NCBI GenBank assembly: GCA_016703765.1
Contig: JADJBL010000015.1
Location: forward strand, 62,001-126,000
Direction: 5' to 3'
DNA from: Saprospirales bacterium
GTDB taxonomy: Bacteria > Bacteroidota > Bacteroidia > Chitinophagales > Saprospiraceae
DNA length: 64,000 nt
Shown: in pieces, positions 53,599 through 62,747 of the stretch
Layout: each line of letters opens with the position of its first letter
Numbering within the stretch: the first letter of the stretch is position 1
Notes under the pieces: generated by a model
Databases searched by the model: none
What the model saw: only the letters and a program-made list of their open reading frames with translations
What the model was told of the DNA's origin: nothing
Made by a program: the position numbers and the translations under genes

Positions 53599-53874
53599 TT
53601 AACCGCGGATGCCCAGTTTCTCGATCAGGGACCTGTAGCGCTGAATATCAATGCGTTCCAGATATTTGAGGAGTCGCTTGCGCTGACCTACCAGGCGGAG
53701 AAGGGACCGGCGACAGGAGTGGTCGTTCCGGTTCGTTTTCAAGTGCTCGGAAAGGCTTTGAATGCGGAATGTAAACAGGGCTACTTGCCCTTCTGCAGAA
53801 CCGGTGTTGCTGGGCGAACCGGCGTGCGTCTGAAAGATCTCTGCTTTCTTTTCTTTTGTTAAATAAACTGCCAT
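53599..53874 (-). CDS. rpsO: 30S ribosomal protein S15
   Basis: The 91-residue protein contains the bS15/uS15 pattern HAGSPSNTGSAEGQVALFTFRIQSLSEHLK and RRSLLRLVGQRKRLLKYLERIDIQRY. Length is normal. I chose the ATG at 53874 (MAVYLTKEKK), not the longer frame upstream. It precedes pnp on the same strand. Confidence 0.97.
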   Translation of the reverse strand: MAVYLTKEKKAEIFQTHAGSPSNTGSAEGQVALFTFRIQSLSEHLKTNRNDHSCRRSLLRLVGQRKRLLKYLERIDIQRYRSLIEKLGIRG

Positions 53875-53960
53875 TTTGTTTTTTTTACCGTTGGTGATTA
53901 CGAAAATCAATTACAGCGGCGCAAAGGTACGGGTTTTTGGGGAAATGGCAAGGGGTATTT

Positions 53961-54052
53961 TTAGTTTAGGAGGTTTAAAGGGTTTAGGAGGTTTAGTTTT
54001 TAGCCAAACTAAACCCTCTAAACCTCCTAAACTCTCTAAACCTGATAAACTC
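53961..54052. repeat. Inverted TTTAGGAGG nonamer array (copy 1)
   Basis: The left arm consists of TTTAGGAGG/TTTAAAGGG units (53961-53997) and the right arm of the complementary CCTCTAAAC-type units (54005-54050). The hairpin fills the gap between etfA and rpsO and touches the etfA stop codon. Confidence 0.75.
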
Positions 54053-55010
54053 AACTCCCCTTCATCTTCTTCACCGCCTCCGTCAGCCGGGGCAGCACTT
54101 CAAACAGGTCGCCCACCACGCCGTAATCGGCGGCTTTGAAGAAAGGAGCATCCGGGTCCTTGTTGATGACGACGATGACCTTGGAGTTGTTGACTCCGGC
54201 CAGGTGCTGGATGGCGCCGGAGATCCCGATGGCGATATAGAGGTTGGGCCGGATGGCGATGCCGGTTTGGCCGACGTGCTCGTGGTGAGGCCGCCAACCG
54301 CTGTCGGCCACAGGCCGGGAGCAGGCAGTGGTGGCGCCCAGGGCTTTAGCTAGATCTTCCACGATGCCCCAGTTTTCAGGGCCTTTCATGCCGCGACCCG
54401 CGGAGACGACGACCTCTGCTTCAGGCAGCGGAATTTCTCCCTCGATGCGCTTGAGCTCCAGCGTGCGGATCTTCGGCGCGGGCAGATTGGCGGCTAACGA
54501 TTCTACCGCTACCGGCGACCCGGAGGCATCCGGGCGGATGCTGTTGCCCGCAATGGAGATCACCTTGTATTCCGACTTCAGTTCGTACTCGGCGATGGCT
54601 TTGCCCGAAAAGACGTTTTTGCGCACCCGAAAGCCGTTGTTCGCGGTGGGCAAGGCGGTGGCGCCGGACACGGAGCCCGCATCCAGCTTCGCCGCCAGCC
54701 TGCCGAGCAGGGCCTTTCCATTGGAGGTATGGGCCAGCACGATCACTTTCGCTCCTGCGGCCTGCACGGCTTGTGCAATGGCCGCGGTATAGACCTGGCT
54801 ATCGAAGTTTTCCAGAGCCGGGTCCTGCACCTGCAATACCCGGGAGGCCCCGTAGCGACCCAGTTCGCCGGCCCCGTCCGCTTTACCCAGCACGAGCGCC
54901 ACGCAGGGAACACCGAGGGAATCAGCCGTTTTGCGGCCGTAGGTTACCGCTTCGAATGCCGTTTTTTTGAATGCGCCGTTGTGGTGCTCGACGTATACTA
55001 ATACTGCCAT
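54051..55010 (-). CDS. etfA: Electron transfer flavoprotein alpha subunit
   Basis: The 319-residue protein has the EtfA N-terminal domain ([20 protein letters not shown]) and the FAD-binding C-terminal domain with [49 protein letters not shown] and [22 protein letters not shown] accepts electrons from acyl-CoA dehydrogenases and passes them to the quinone pool. It follows etfB on the same strand, separated by a nonamer repeat hairpin. Confidence 0.96.
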   Translation of the reverse strand: MAVLVYVEHHNGAFKKTAFEAVTYGRKTADSLGVPCVALVLGKADGAGELGRYGASRVLQVQDPALENFDSQVYTAAIAQAVQAAGAKVIVLAHTSNGKALLGRLAAKLDAGSVSGATALPTANNGFRVRKNVFSGKAIAEYELKSEYKVISIAGNSIRPDASGSPVAVESLAANLPAPKIRTLELKRIEGEIPLPEAEVVVSAGRGMKGPENWGIVEDLAKALGATTACSRPVADSGWRPHHEHVGQTGIAIRPNLYIAIGISGAIQHLAGVNNSKVIVVINKDPDAPFFKAADYGVVGDLFEVLPRLTEAVKKMKGS

Positions 55011-55030
55011 TGGTATTTCTTTTATGGAAA

Positions 55031-55110
55031 AAAGTTTAGGAGGTTTAGGAAGTTTAGGAGGTTTAGAAGCAGACTAAACCTTCTAAACTTCCTAAACCCT
55101 CTAAACCCTC
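55031..55110. repeat. Inverted TTTAGGAGG nonamer array (copy 2)
   Basis: Left-arm units TTTAGGAGG, TTTAGGAAG and TTTAGGAGG (55034-55066) face complementary AAACCTTCT/AAACTTCCT/AAACCCTCT units (55073-55110). It fills the gap between etfB and etfA and touches the etfB stop. A degenerate related stretch lies at 55858-55895, upstream of etfB. Confidence 0.75.
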
Positions 55111-55111
55111 A

Positions 55112-55852
55112 TTAAATAATTTTCGCTTCTTCATGCAACAACCGCACCAGCTCGTCCATATTCTCCGGGTCGATGAGCCGGACGGAGGACTTGGCGGGGG
55201 GCGTTTCGTAAACGGCTATGACGGCTTTATCTTCGAATGGCGCCGGGGGAATGACCTGCAGCGGTTTTTGCTTTGCTTTCATGATCCCCATCATATTCGG
55301 GATGCGCTGTTCGGCCAGGTCTTTGGCGGCGCTGAGCACAAAAGGCAGTTCGACCTCCACCACTTCCGTTCCGCCTTCGATATCGCGGCTGACCTTGGCT
55401 TTGCGGCCATCCAGTTCGAGGTGATTGGCGAAGGAGAGGAAGGGCAGGTCGAGCAATTCGGCGATCATGGGACCCACCTCCGCGCCGTTGTAATCGATGG
55501 TTTCCTTCCCGCAAAAAATAGCGTCGTAGCCTTTGTCCTTTGCATATCCGGCGATCTGTTTGGCGACGAAAAGCGCACTGGAGGGATTGGCGTCGATCCG
55601 GATGGCATCGGCCGCGCCGATGGCCAGGGCCTTGCGGATCAGGGTCTCATTATCGGCCGGGCCGACATTGATCACCGTCACAGCGCCGCCGTGTTTTTCG
55701 GTGAGTTCCAGCGCACAGACCAGCGAATACCATTCGTCGTAAGGATTGAGGATATACGCCACCCCGGCGGGGTTATACTCCTTATTGTCCGCAGAAAAAC
55801 GGACCGGCGCCGTGGTGTCGGGTGTTTTGGTGATGCAAACTAGGATTTTCAT
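55112..55852 (-). CDS. etfB: Electron transfer flavoprotein beta subunit
   Basis: The 246-residue protein has the EtfB fold: MKILVCITKTPDTTAPVRF, LNPYDEWYSLVCALELTEK, VINVGPADNETLIRKALAIGAADAIRID and the family signature FCGKETIDYNGAEVGPMIAELLDLP. It binds AMP and forms the ETF heterodimer with the downstream etfA product. Confidence 0.96.
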   Translation of the reverse strand: MKILVCITKTPDTTAPVRFSADNKEYNPAGVAYILNPYDEWYSLVCALELTEKHGGAVTVINVGPADNETLIRKALAIGAADAIRIDANPSSALFVAKQIAGYAKDKGYDAIFCGKETIDYNGAEVGPMIAELLDLPFLSFANHLELDGRKAKVSRDIEGGTEVVEVELPFVLSAAKDLAEQRIPNMMGIMKAKQKPLQVIPPAPFEDKAVIAVYETPPAKSSVRLIDPENMDELVRLLHEEAKII

Positions 55853-55908
55853 GTTTCAGGTTTAAAAGTTTGAGGTTTGGGTTTAGAGTTTGTTAGCTCT
55901 TCCAAAAA

Positions 55909-56655
55909 TCAGAGTTTCCGTTTGTCAAAGAACCCCGGATGAAGCCCGCACTCCGTCTGGCCGGTGGCTTTCCAGCGGCCGCTGCGGCCTTCGCCCCGGT
56001 CGGTGCAGTGGGTGCAGCCGATGGAGCCATAGCCTTCGTCCTCGAGGGGGTGCCGGGGAAGATCGAGTTTTTTCATTTCCTGTTCAAAAGTCTCCTCGGA
56101 AAGGTCGATGAGGGGGTGAAATTTGAGGATATCGCCCTGTTGTTCGAAGACCTGTAGGCGGGAGCGAAATTCGGTTTGGTAGGCCATCAGGCCGGAGATC
56201 CAGACTTTGTGGGCCGCTTTGATCGGTTCGAGGGGGGCGATCTTGTTGATGGAGCAGCACATCCGCGGATGCAATTTCCACCATTCTTCCTCGCGGGTCA
56301 GGGCATTTTCTTCGGGATTGGGGTGTACGTCCTCGATTTGAAGGCCGAGACGCCGGATCAGTTCCTCCTTATAAGCGATAGTTTCCGGAAAATGGTAGCT
56401 CGTGTCGATAAAATAGACCTTTTGCGTGGGCCGCATCAGGTGGAGGATATGGAGGAGGAAGACGGATTTCGTCCCGAAAGAGGAGGTGACCAGCACCTCG
56501 TTATCCTGGAAATAGGCGTACAACAAATGGATGCGTTCCAACGGCCCCAGGGGAGAAAACACTTGGTTGAGGAAGGCCACATCCGGCGTGGAGCCGCCCA
56601 GGTCTTTGGCTTCCCGTATCCGTTTCTTCAGGGGGGCGGTAACGTTGAATTCCAT
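55909..56655 (-). CDS. cysH: Assimilatory APS/PAPS reductase (CysH family)
   Basis: The 248-residue protein has a PP-loop-type adenylyl-binding core (SSFGTKSVFLLHIL, IDTSYHFPET) and the four [4Fe-4S] cysteines of APS-type reductases (C133, C134 in RMCCSINK; C214, C217 in GCTHC), plus catalytic Cys236 in TECGLH. The cluster cysteines point to adenylyl sulfate as substrate, giving sulfite for cysteine synthesis. I chose ATG 56655; the codon at 56673 is TTG. It lies 54 bases from the divergent COX3-like gene. Confidence 0.92.
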   Translation of the reverse strand: MEFNVTAPLKKRIREAKDLGGSTPDVAFLNQVFSPLGPLERIHLLYAYFQDNEVLVTSSFGTKSVFLLHILHLMRPTQKVYFIDTSYHFPETIAYKEELIRRLGLQIEDVHPNPEENALTREEEWWKLHPRMCCSINKIAPLEPIKAAHKVWISGLMAYQTEFRSRLQVFEQQGDILKFHPLIDLSEETFEQEMKKLDLPRHPLEDEGYGSIGCTHCTDRGEGRSGRWKATGQTECGLHPGFFDKRKL

Positions 56656-56709
56656 AGAAACAATTATTGGCAATTATACAGGAAAAATATCATTTTAGGG
56701 CAAAAATTC

Positions 56710-57327
56710 ATGCCTGCGGATCGCAAATACAACGAATACGACAATTTCGCATTCCACCCGTACAACGTGCTGCTCGTGCTGTTGTTGATGGGGCTTACGG
56801 CTTTATTTCTGGCCATGACCGCCTCCTTCCTCTACACCCGGGTTCAAGCCGGTTTGCCGCCCCTGAAAATTCCGGCGATCTTCCTGCTCAACACCCTGCT
56901 GCTCGTCGCAAGCAGCGGGGCGCTGGCCTGGGCAAAGCGCTCCTATCTGGCCGACCATACCCTGGACTACCAGCGGGCCCTGGGGCTGACGATCCTGCTT
57001 TCGCTGCTCTTCCTCGTCTTGCAGGGCTTGGGCTGGAAGCAATTGCTGTCGCAGAACGTCCATTTTCTAAAAGACAATTCGGCCTCCTACCTTTACCTGA
57101 TCTCCGGGCTGCACTTCGCCCACGTGGTAGCCGGGCTGCCATTTCTCGTAGCTTTCCTCCAAACCGCCCGAATACGGATGGTGGACCCCGTCAGCGTGCT
57201 GGTCTATTTTTCCGACCCCGCCAAGCGCCTGAAATTGCGCTTGCTGACGCTCTACTGGCACTTTCTGGATGGGTTGTGGATCTACCTCGTGTTGTTCTTT
57301 TGGTTTAATTCTCTTTGGAGGGCTTGA
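56710..57327 (+). CDS. Cytochrome c oxidase subunit III-like membrane protein
   Basis: The 205-residue protein has five hydrophobic segments and the COX3-type blocks LFLAMTASFLYTRV, YLYLISGLHFAHVVAGLPF and LYWHFLDGLWIYLVLFFW. Subunit III supports the catalytic core of haem-copper oxidases. No subunit I or II is adjacent, so this may be a stand-alone paralogue. The start is the ATG at 56710; the frame is open further upstream only inside the antisense of cysH. Confidence 0.88.
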   Translation: MPADRKYNEYDNFAFHPYNVLLVLLLMGLTALFLAMTASFLYTRVQAGLPPLKIPAIFLLNTLLLVASSGALAWAKRSYLADHTLDYQRALGLTILLSLLFLVLQGLGWKQLLSQNVHFLKDNSASYLYLISGLHFAHVVAGLPFLVAFLQTARIRMVDPVSVLVYFSDPAKRLKLRLLTLYWHFLDGLWIYLVLFFWFNSLWRA

Positions 57328-57353
57328 GGAGTTGAAATCTCGGCATATCTTTG
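57323..57353 (+). promoter_or_regulatory. Candidate purL promoter
   Basis: CTTG (57323-57326) and a perfect -7 box TATCTTTG (57346-57353) are spaced 19 bases, 21 bases before the purL ATG. It fits the Bacteroidota consensus best among the sites seen here. Confidence 0.55.
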
Positions 57354-57374
57354 CGGCTTTAACGAAACCAATAT

Positions 57375-59420
57375 ATGCAATCCACCCTCCCCGCCGTAAA
57401 TGTCGAGGTAGCCGGTCAATTGGGCCTGAGCCCGGAGGAATACGACCGGATCCGGGAAACCCTGGGCCGGACGCCGACCTTCACAGAACTGAGTATCTTT
57501 TCGGTCATGTGGTCGGAGCACTGTTCCTACAAAAACTCCATCCGCTGGCTCAAAACCCTGCCCCGCGACGGAGGCAGGCTGCTCGTCGGAGCGGGAGAGG
57601 AAAACGCGGGTCTGGTCGATATCGGACAAGGGCTCGCCTGTGCCTTCAAAATCGAATCGCACAACCATCCCTCCGCTATCGAGCCCTATCAAGGGGCGGC
57701 CACCGGGGTGGGCGGCATTCACCGCGATATCTTCACCATGGGCGCCAGGCCCATCGCAGCGCTCAATTCGCTGCGCTTCGGCAACCTGGATTCCAGCCAT
57801 ACGCGACACCTCATGGATGGGGTCGTGCGCGGTATAGGCGACTACGGCAACTGCTTCGGCGTGCCGACCATCGGAGGGGAAGTGTATTTCAACGATTGTT
57901 ACAACCAGAATATCCTGGTCAACGCCATGTCGGTAGGCATCGTGCGGACCGGCGAGACCGTCTCCGCCTGCGCCGACGGACCCGGCAACCCCGTATTTAT
58001 CGTCGGGTCGCGCACCGGCAAGGACGGCATACACGGCGCCACCTTCGCCTCGGCCGACCTGACGGAGGACTCCGCCCAGGACCTGCCCTCCGTACAAGTG
58101 GGCGACCCTTTCCAGGAAAAATTGCTCCTGGAGGCTTCCCTGGAGGCGATCAAAACCGGCGCGGTGGTGGGGATGCAGGACATGGGGGCGGCGGGCATTT
58201 CCTGCTCGACCTCCGAAATGAGCGCCAAGAGCGGCACCGGCATGCGGATCGACCTGGACAAAGCGCCGACCCGGCAGGCGAATATGCTGGCCTGGGAGAT
58301 CATGCTCTCCGAAAGCCAGGAGCGCATGCTTATCGTGTGCAAAAAAGGCCGCGAAGCGGAACTGCTGGCCGTCTTTGAAAAATGGGACCTCGAATGCGCC
58401 CAGATCGGCGAGGTGACGGATACCGGCCTGCTGGAGGTGTATTCACACGGGGAAAAAGTGGCGGAAATTCCCTCCCAGGTACTTGTACTCGGAGGCGGCG
58501 CCCCCGTTTACGAACGGGAGTACAAGCGTCCGGCCTATATGGACCTCATCGACGCCTTCGATCAGACGACGATCGCAGAGCCGAACGATTACCATGCCGC
58601 TGCGCTCAAACTGGCTTCTTCGCCCAACCTGGTTTCGCGCCGCTGGGTGTACGAACAATACGACTCGATGGTGCGCACCAATTCACAGAGCACCAACGCC
58701 CCCTCCGACGCGGCCATCGTGCGGGTGAAAGGCACCCGGAAGTCGCTGGCCCTGACGGTCGATTGCAACTCCTCGTATGTATATGCAGACCCGCATAAAG
58801 GGACTATGATCGCCGTAGCGGAGGCCGCGCGCAATATCGTTTGCTCGGGCGGAGAGCCCGTGGCCATCACCAACTGCCTGAACTTCGGCAATCCGTACAA
58901 CCCGGAGGCCTTTTACCAGTTTGTGCACGCCATCAAAGGCATGGGAGAGGCCTGCAGGAGATTCGGCACGCCGGTCACCGGAGGCAACGTCAGTTTCTAT
59001 AATCAGTCTGTGTACAAGGATCGCACCGAACCCGTCTACCCCACCCCGACCATCGGCATGGTGGGCGTGCTCGACGATCCGGCCTGGCGCACCACCCTTT
59101 CCTTCAAAGAGGAAGGGGATTTGATCTACCTCGTAGGACCTGCGACCGACGACCTCCACAGCAGCGAATACCTTCAATTCGTGCATGGAGTAAAACATTC
59201 CCCGGCCCCCTGGTTCGATCTGGAGGAAGAGGTCAAAGTACAGGACGCCATCTCGGAATTGATCCGCAAAGGCATGCTTCGTTCGGCCCACGATGTTTCG
59301 GAGGGAGGCTTGTTTATTTGTTTGCTGGAAAAGACGTACGCGGGGAAGCTCGGCTTCTCTATTCCGGCTTTCCACAAGACGCCTTTTTATTCGGCGAAAG
59401 CCAGAGCAGGGCGGTGTTGA
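57375..59420 (+). CDS. purL: Phosphoribosylformylglycinamidine synthase PurL (frameshifted near the 3' end)
   Basis: This is the small PurL form (FGAM synthase II), with [91 protein letters not shown] and [12 protein letters not shown]. It catalyses the ATP-dependent amidation of FGAR in purine synthesis with PurS and PurQ. The frame fails after KLGFSIPAF. One extra base near 59370-59376 would give [19 protein letters not shown] and join the fragment ending at 59599, for a normal length of about 741 residues. Confidence 0.93.
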   Translation: MQSTLPAVNVEVAGQLGLSPEEYDRIRETLGRTPTFTELSIFSVMWSEHCSYKNSIRWLKTLPRDGGRLLVGAGEENAGLVDIGQGLACAFKIESHNHPSAIEPYQGAATGVGGIHRDIFTMGARPIAALNSLRFGNLDSSHTRHLMDGVVRGIGDYGNCFGVPTIGGEVYFNDCYNQNILVNAMSVGIVRTGETVSACADGPGNPVFIVGSRTGKDGIHGATFASADLTEDSAQDLPSVQVGDPFQEKLLLEASLEAIKTGAVVGMQDMGAAGISCSTSEMSAKSGTGMRIDLDKAPTRQANMLAWEIMLSESQERMLIVCKKGREAELLAVFEKWDLECAQIGEVTDTGLLEVYSHGEKVAEIPSQVLVLGGGAPVYEREYKRPAYMDLIDAFDQTTIAEPNDYHAAALKLASSPNLVSRRWVYEQYDSMVRTNSQSTNAPSDAAIVRVKGTRKSLALTVDCNSSYVYADPHKGTMIAVAEAARNIVCSGGEPVAITNCLNFGNPYNPEAFYQFVHAIKGMGEACRRFGTPVTGGNVSFYNQSVYKDRTEPVYPTPTIGMVGVLDDPAWRTTLSFKEEGDLIYLVGPATDDLHSSEYLQFVHGVKHSPAPWFDLEEEVKVQDAISELIRKGMLRSAHDVSEGGLFICLLEKTYAGKLGFSIPAFHKTPFYSAKARAGRC

Positions 59421-59599
59421 GCCTGGACCCGGGAAAGGCCGGCGAACTGGAAAACTATCTGAAGGCCCGCAATGTTCCTTTTACTAAATTGGGCGCTGTG
59501 GGTGGCCAGGATATCGTCATCGACGGAGAAAATTTCGGAGAATGGACGGAGTGGTTTGAACGTTATGATCAGATCTTATTTGAAAAGTTGAAAAGTTGA
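59318..59599 (+). pseudogene. PurL C-terminal fragment in the next frame
   Basis: Sense sequence runs from about 59374: [20 protein letters not shown], then NVPFTKLGAVGGQDIVIDG, the conserved PurL end. The ATG at 59318 is not a real start. The last residues EKLKS and the TGA stop are encoded by the GTTGAAAA octamer array, so the natural 3' end has been replaced or extended by that repeat. Confidence 0.8.
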
Positions 59600-59613
59600 A
59601 AAGTTGAAAAGTA
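59582..59613. repeat. GTTGAAAA octamer array at the purL 3' end
   Basis: Three perfect octamer units and a partial one overlap the last codons of purL and run up to the leader of the thioredoxin-like gene. No inverted partner or core hairpin is present here, unlike at 32186-32284 and 60766-60858. Confidence 0.75.
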
Positions 59614-59624
59614 AAAAGAATAAT

Positions 59625-60764
59625 ATGAAAAATCGGATTTCACTTCTCTTGCTCGTCTTTACGGCCTTTTTGGGTCTGCAATGCGCAAACATGGGAGGTC
59701 CCACGGTAAAAGGGACCGTGATACGCGGAACGATTCAGAATGCCGCCAATTTGCAGGTGTACCTCGATCTGATCTCCATCAACAAGCCCAATCAGGTTTT
59801 GAACATGGTGAACGCGGATGCGAACGGCAATTTTGAGTTCAGTTATCCGGAAGGCCTCGCCGCCGGGGTTTACCGGATGAGGATCGGGGCTCAAAAGGCC
59901 TTCTTCACCCTCGACGGAACGGAAGACCTCGTGGAGTTTAACGGCGACCTCAACGGGCTCACCCAGTATAATATCGATATCAAAGGCTCTTCGACTCTGG
60001 TAAGCTATGTCACCTTCATGAAAGGGCTTTACAACCGCACCGTGACGCCGGACCAGATTCCCGTCTACGTGGATTCTGTCGCCAACCCGCTGAACGCCAT
60101 GATGGTCGCGTACCTGACCATGGGGCAAAATCCGCAGTTCCTCGATTCGCATAAAAAGATTCACGCCCGCCTGGTCAATGATTTTCCCAATGCGGATAAC
60201 ACCCTAAACTACGGCATTTTCATTTCCCAACTGGAAGCATTTCATGCACAGCAACAAGCCGCACAGGCCAATGAGCCTATCCAGATAGGCATGCCGGCGC
60301 CGGATATCAGCCTGCCGAGCCCGGACGGGAAAAGTTACTCCCTGTCGGGCCTGAAAGGCCAGGTCGTGTTGCTCGACTTCTGGGCCAGCTGGTGCGGTCC
60401 CTGCCGCCGGGAAAACCCGAACGTAGTGCAGGTGTACAATAAATACAAGGCAAAAGGATTCACCGTGTTCAGCGTATCGCTCGACGGCCTGGCCTCCAGC
60501 GACCTGAGCCGTTTTCCCGACCAGGCCGCGATCGACGAGCAGATGAAGGCCCAAAAGCAGCGCTGGGTGGACGCCATCCAGAAAGATGGTCTGCCCTGGC
60601 CCTATCACGTTTCCGACCTCAAAAAATGGGAGTGCGCTCCCGCCCGTCAATACGGCGTAAACTCTATCCCCCGGACCTTCCTCATCGACCGCGAAGGCAA
60701 GATTGCCGCCGTGAATCTGAGAGGAGCGGCGCAGATAGAGCAGGAGTTGCTGAAAATTCTATGA
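59625..60764 (+). CDS. TlpA-like thioredoxin-fold protein with DUF4369-type domain
   Basis: The 379-residue exported protein has a lipobox-like start (LVFTAFLGLQCAN). A beta-rich N-terminal domain of DUF4369 type (GTIQNAANLQVYLDLISI, AGVYRMRIGAQKAFFTLDG) is followed by a thioredoxin domain with the redox pair Cys257-x2-Cys260 in FWASWCGPCRREN and a cis-Pro near NSIPRTFLIDREG. Such proteins reduce disulfides or support cytochrome c maturation in the periplasm. I chose ATG 59625 for the signal sequence. Confidence 0.88.
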   Translation: MKNRISLLLLVFTAFLGLQCANMGGPTVKGTVIRGTIQNAANLQVYLDLISINKPNQVLNMVNADANGNFEFSYPEGLAAGVYRMRIGAQKAFFTLDGTEDLVEFNGDLNGLTQYNIDIKGSSTLVSYVTFMKGLYNRTVTPDQIPVYVDSVANPLNAMMVAYLTMGQNPQFLDSHKKIHARLVNDFPNADNTLNYGIFISQLEAFHAQQQAAQANEPIQIGMPAPDISLPSPDGKSYSLSGLKGQVVLLDFWASWCGPCRRENPNVVQVYNKYKAKGFTVFSVSLDGLASSDLSRFPDQAAIDEQMKAQKQRWVDAIQKDGLPWPYHVSDLKKWECAPARQYGVNSIPRTFLIDREGKIAAVNLRGAAQIEQELLKIL

Positions 60765-60765
60765 G

Positions 60766-60858
60766 AAAGTTGAAAAGTTGAAAAGTTGAAAAGTTGAAAA
60801 GTTGATTCTTTTTGGCAAAGCCAAAAAGGCTTCCGTTAAACTTTTCAACTTTTCAACT
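60766..60858. repeat. Composite octamer element between convergent genes (copy 2)
   Basis: Five GTTGAAAA-type units (60766-60804) are followed by the hairpin CTTTTTGGC (60808-60816), AAA, GCCAAAAAG (60820-60828) and a complementary TTTTCAACT array to 60858. Layout and core match the copy at 32186-32284. The right arm encodes the ELKS end and stop of the sensor kinase on the minus strand. Confidence 0.8.
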
Positions 60859-62677
60859 CATTCAGGGGAAGCGCAAACCCAAACGTACTCCCCTCCCCTT
60901 TCTTGCTCCTGACCCAGATCCTCCCGTTCTGTCTTTCCACAAATTCTTTGGAGATGGCAAGGCCCAGGCCGGTGCCTTTGGTGCGGTCGTTCTTGGAGCG
61001 GCTATAGCGCTGGAATATCTTTTCCTGCTCTTCTTCGGGAATGCCCGGGCCTTCGTCGCTGATGGCGAATTCCACAAAATCCATGTTACGGCGCACCTCG
61101 ACGCGGATATGCCCGTTTTCGGGGGAATAGCGTATGGCGTTGGTTAGAAAATTGGTGAGGACGGCGGTGGTCTTTTGCACGTCGAGCCGGAGGCTGGGAA
61201 GCCCCTCTTCGATATCGGTTTCTACCTGGATGGTCTTTTCGTCGAGGAAAATCCTGACATTTTGGAGCGATTTTGCCACGAGGTCATCTGCCAGGGTGGT
61301 CTCGACGGACAGCTCCATGACGCCTGTTTCGACCTTGGACAGGTCGAGGATCTCGTTGACCATTTTGAGCAATCGCTGTGAATTGTGGTGGATGGTCTGG
61401 GCCAGGTCTTTCTGCTCGTCGTTGAGCAGGCCGATGCGTTCGTCCTGCATGAGGCCCAGGCTCATGTCGATGGCGGAAATGGGGGTTTTGAGCTCGTGAG
61501 AGAGGGTGGCCATGAAATTGGTCTTGGCCAGGTCCTGTTCCTTAAACTCGGTGATGTTGTTGAGGATGATCACGAAGCCGTCGCCGGAAGCCTGGCCGTT
61601 TTCGGAAACGTGCAGGATTTCCTTTTCGAAATACACCGTCTTTCCCTTTTGAATCAGGCTGAAGGAGGGATAGCTCCTGGCCGCGGGCTCCTGTTCGTCG
61701 AGCAATTCCTTGACCACTTCCCTGAGGTTTGGGTTTTCCCGCGCCACGGCAGCGGCGGACCGGCCCAGCAGCTCGTCTTCTTCCATGCCGATGAGTTCCA
61801 GGGCTTTTCGGTTTACGAAGAGCACCACGTTTTTGCGGTCCAGGCCAATAATGGGCACGTTCATTTGCCCGATGATGGTCTCGATTCGGCGTTTTTCGCT
61901 AAAGAGTTTGGCGATGTTGAAATTTTCGTATTCGGCCAGTTTTTCGGCCATGGTGTTGAAGGACTCGGCCACCTCGCCGAACTCGTCCTTGGTTTTCACT
62001 TCCAGGCGCTGGTTGTAGTTTTTTCGGGCGATCTCCCGAATCCCTACGTTGAGTTGCTGGATGGGCCTGGCGATCGAATCGGGGAAGAAAAAGACAGCCA
62101 GAACGACGAAAATGAAAAAGAAGAATCCGAAGAGGATCATGGCCAGGGTAACGGCATTGGCCTGCCGATAAGCCCAGTCGGTCTTTTGAAGGATGCTTTC
62201 CTTGTTTACCTGATGGATTTGTTCGAGAATCTCCTGGATCTTAATGGAGGAATTGAACAGGCCGTCCACAGGCAATTCGCCGAAGGCTTCGAAGGTGCGG
62301 ATCTCGGATTTATATTTTTCGAAATTGGCGCGTAGGGTTTCGGCAAGGACTTCCACCCCTTCCTGGTTGACCAATTCCGTTTGCAGGCCCATGTATAGCT
62401 CAAAGCGGTCGAAGGATTTGCGGAGTTTGACCCTGCTTTCCTTGGAAGCGATATCGTAAGTGGTGAGGATGGAAATGGATTCGTTGAGCGACATCCACAT
62501 AGCCTGCGTGTAGTTGAGGGTGCGCAGGTTGGTGTTCATCAGGTCGATCGAATTACGGGAAATCCGGTCGAGGTGGTAGGCGCCCATAATACCGAGGCCC
62601 GTCATGAATGTAAACAGCACGAGGAGCACCAGCCTTATTTTGGCCTTGAAGTTCAGGATAGGGAAGGGCCAGTTCAT
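60845..62677 (-). CDS. Sensor histidine kinase (HAMP, PAS)
   Basis: The 610-residue kinase has an N-terminal membrane segment, a helical periplasmic sensor domain (about 35-170), a second membrane segment and HAMP (SIARPIQQLNVGIREIARKNYNQRLEVKTKDEFGEV). A PAS domain (PIIGLDRKNVVLFVNRKALELIGMEEDELLG), HisKA with His394 in LSHELKTPISA and an ATPase domain (NAIRYSPENG, DEGPGIPEEE, GTGLGLAISKEF) complete it. The partner may be the sigma-54 activator 1 kb away, which is inference. The last residues and stop codon derive from an octamer repeat. Confidence 0.9.
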   Translation of the reverse strand: MNWPFPILNFKAKIRLVLLVLFTFMTGLGIMGAYHLDRISRNSIDLMNTNLRTLNYTQAMWMSLNESISILTTYDIASKESRVKLRKSFDRFELYMGLQTELVNQEGVEVLAETLRANFEKYKSEIRTFEAFGELPVDGLFNSSIKIQEILEQIHQVNKESILQKTDWAYRQANAVTLAMILFGFFFFIFVVLAVFFFPDSIARPIQQLNVGIREIARKNYNQRLEVKTKDEFGEVAESFNTMAEKLAEYENFNIAKLFSEKRRIETIIGQMNVPIIGLDRKNVVLFVNRKALELIGMEEDELLGRSAAAVARENPNLREVVKELLDEQEPAARSYPSFSLIQKGKTVYFEKEILHVSENGQASGDGFVIILNNITEFKEQDLAKTNFMATLSHELKTPISAIDMSLGLMQDERIGLLNDEQKDLAQTIHHNSQRLLKMVNEILDLSKVETGVMELSVETTLADDLVAKSLQNVRIFLDEKTIQVETDIEEGLPSLRLDVQKTTAVLTNFLTNAIRYSPENGHIRVEVRRNMDFVEFAISDEGPGIPEEEQEKIFQRYSRSKNDRTKGTGLGLAISKEFVERQNGRIWVRSKKGEGSTFGFALPLNELKS

Positions 62678-62693
62678 ATGCGAATATACTACT

Positions 62694-62726
62694 AAAAAAA
62701 AGCCGGCCCATAAACTTGGGCCGGCT
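62694..62726 (-). terminator. Intrinsic terminator of the ECF sigma gene
   Basis: AGCCGGCCC (62701-62709) and GGGCCGGCT (62718-62726) form a nine-base stem, and on the minus strand an eight-T run follows. It ends the sigma factor transcript about 22 bases after its stop. Confidence 0.88.
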
Positions 62727-62747
62727 AGGACGTTTCCTGGTAGTTAC

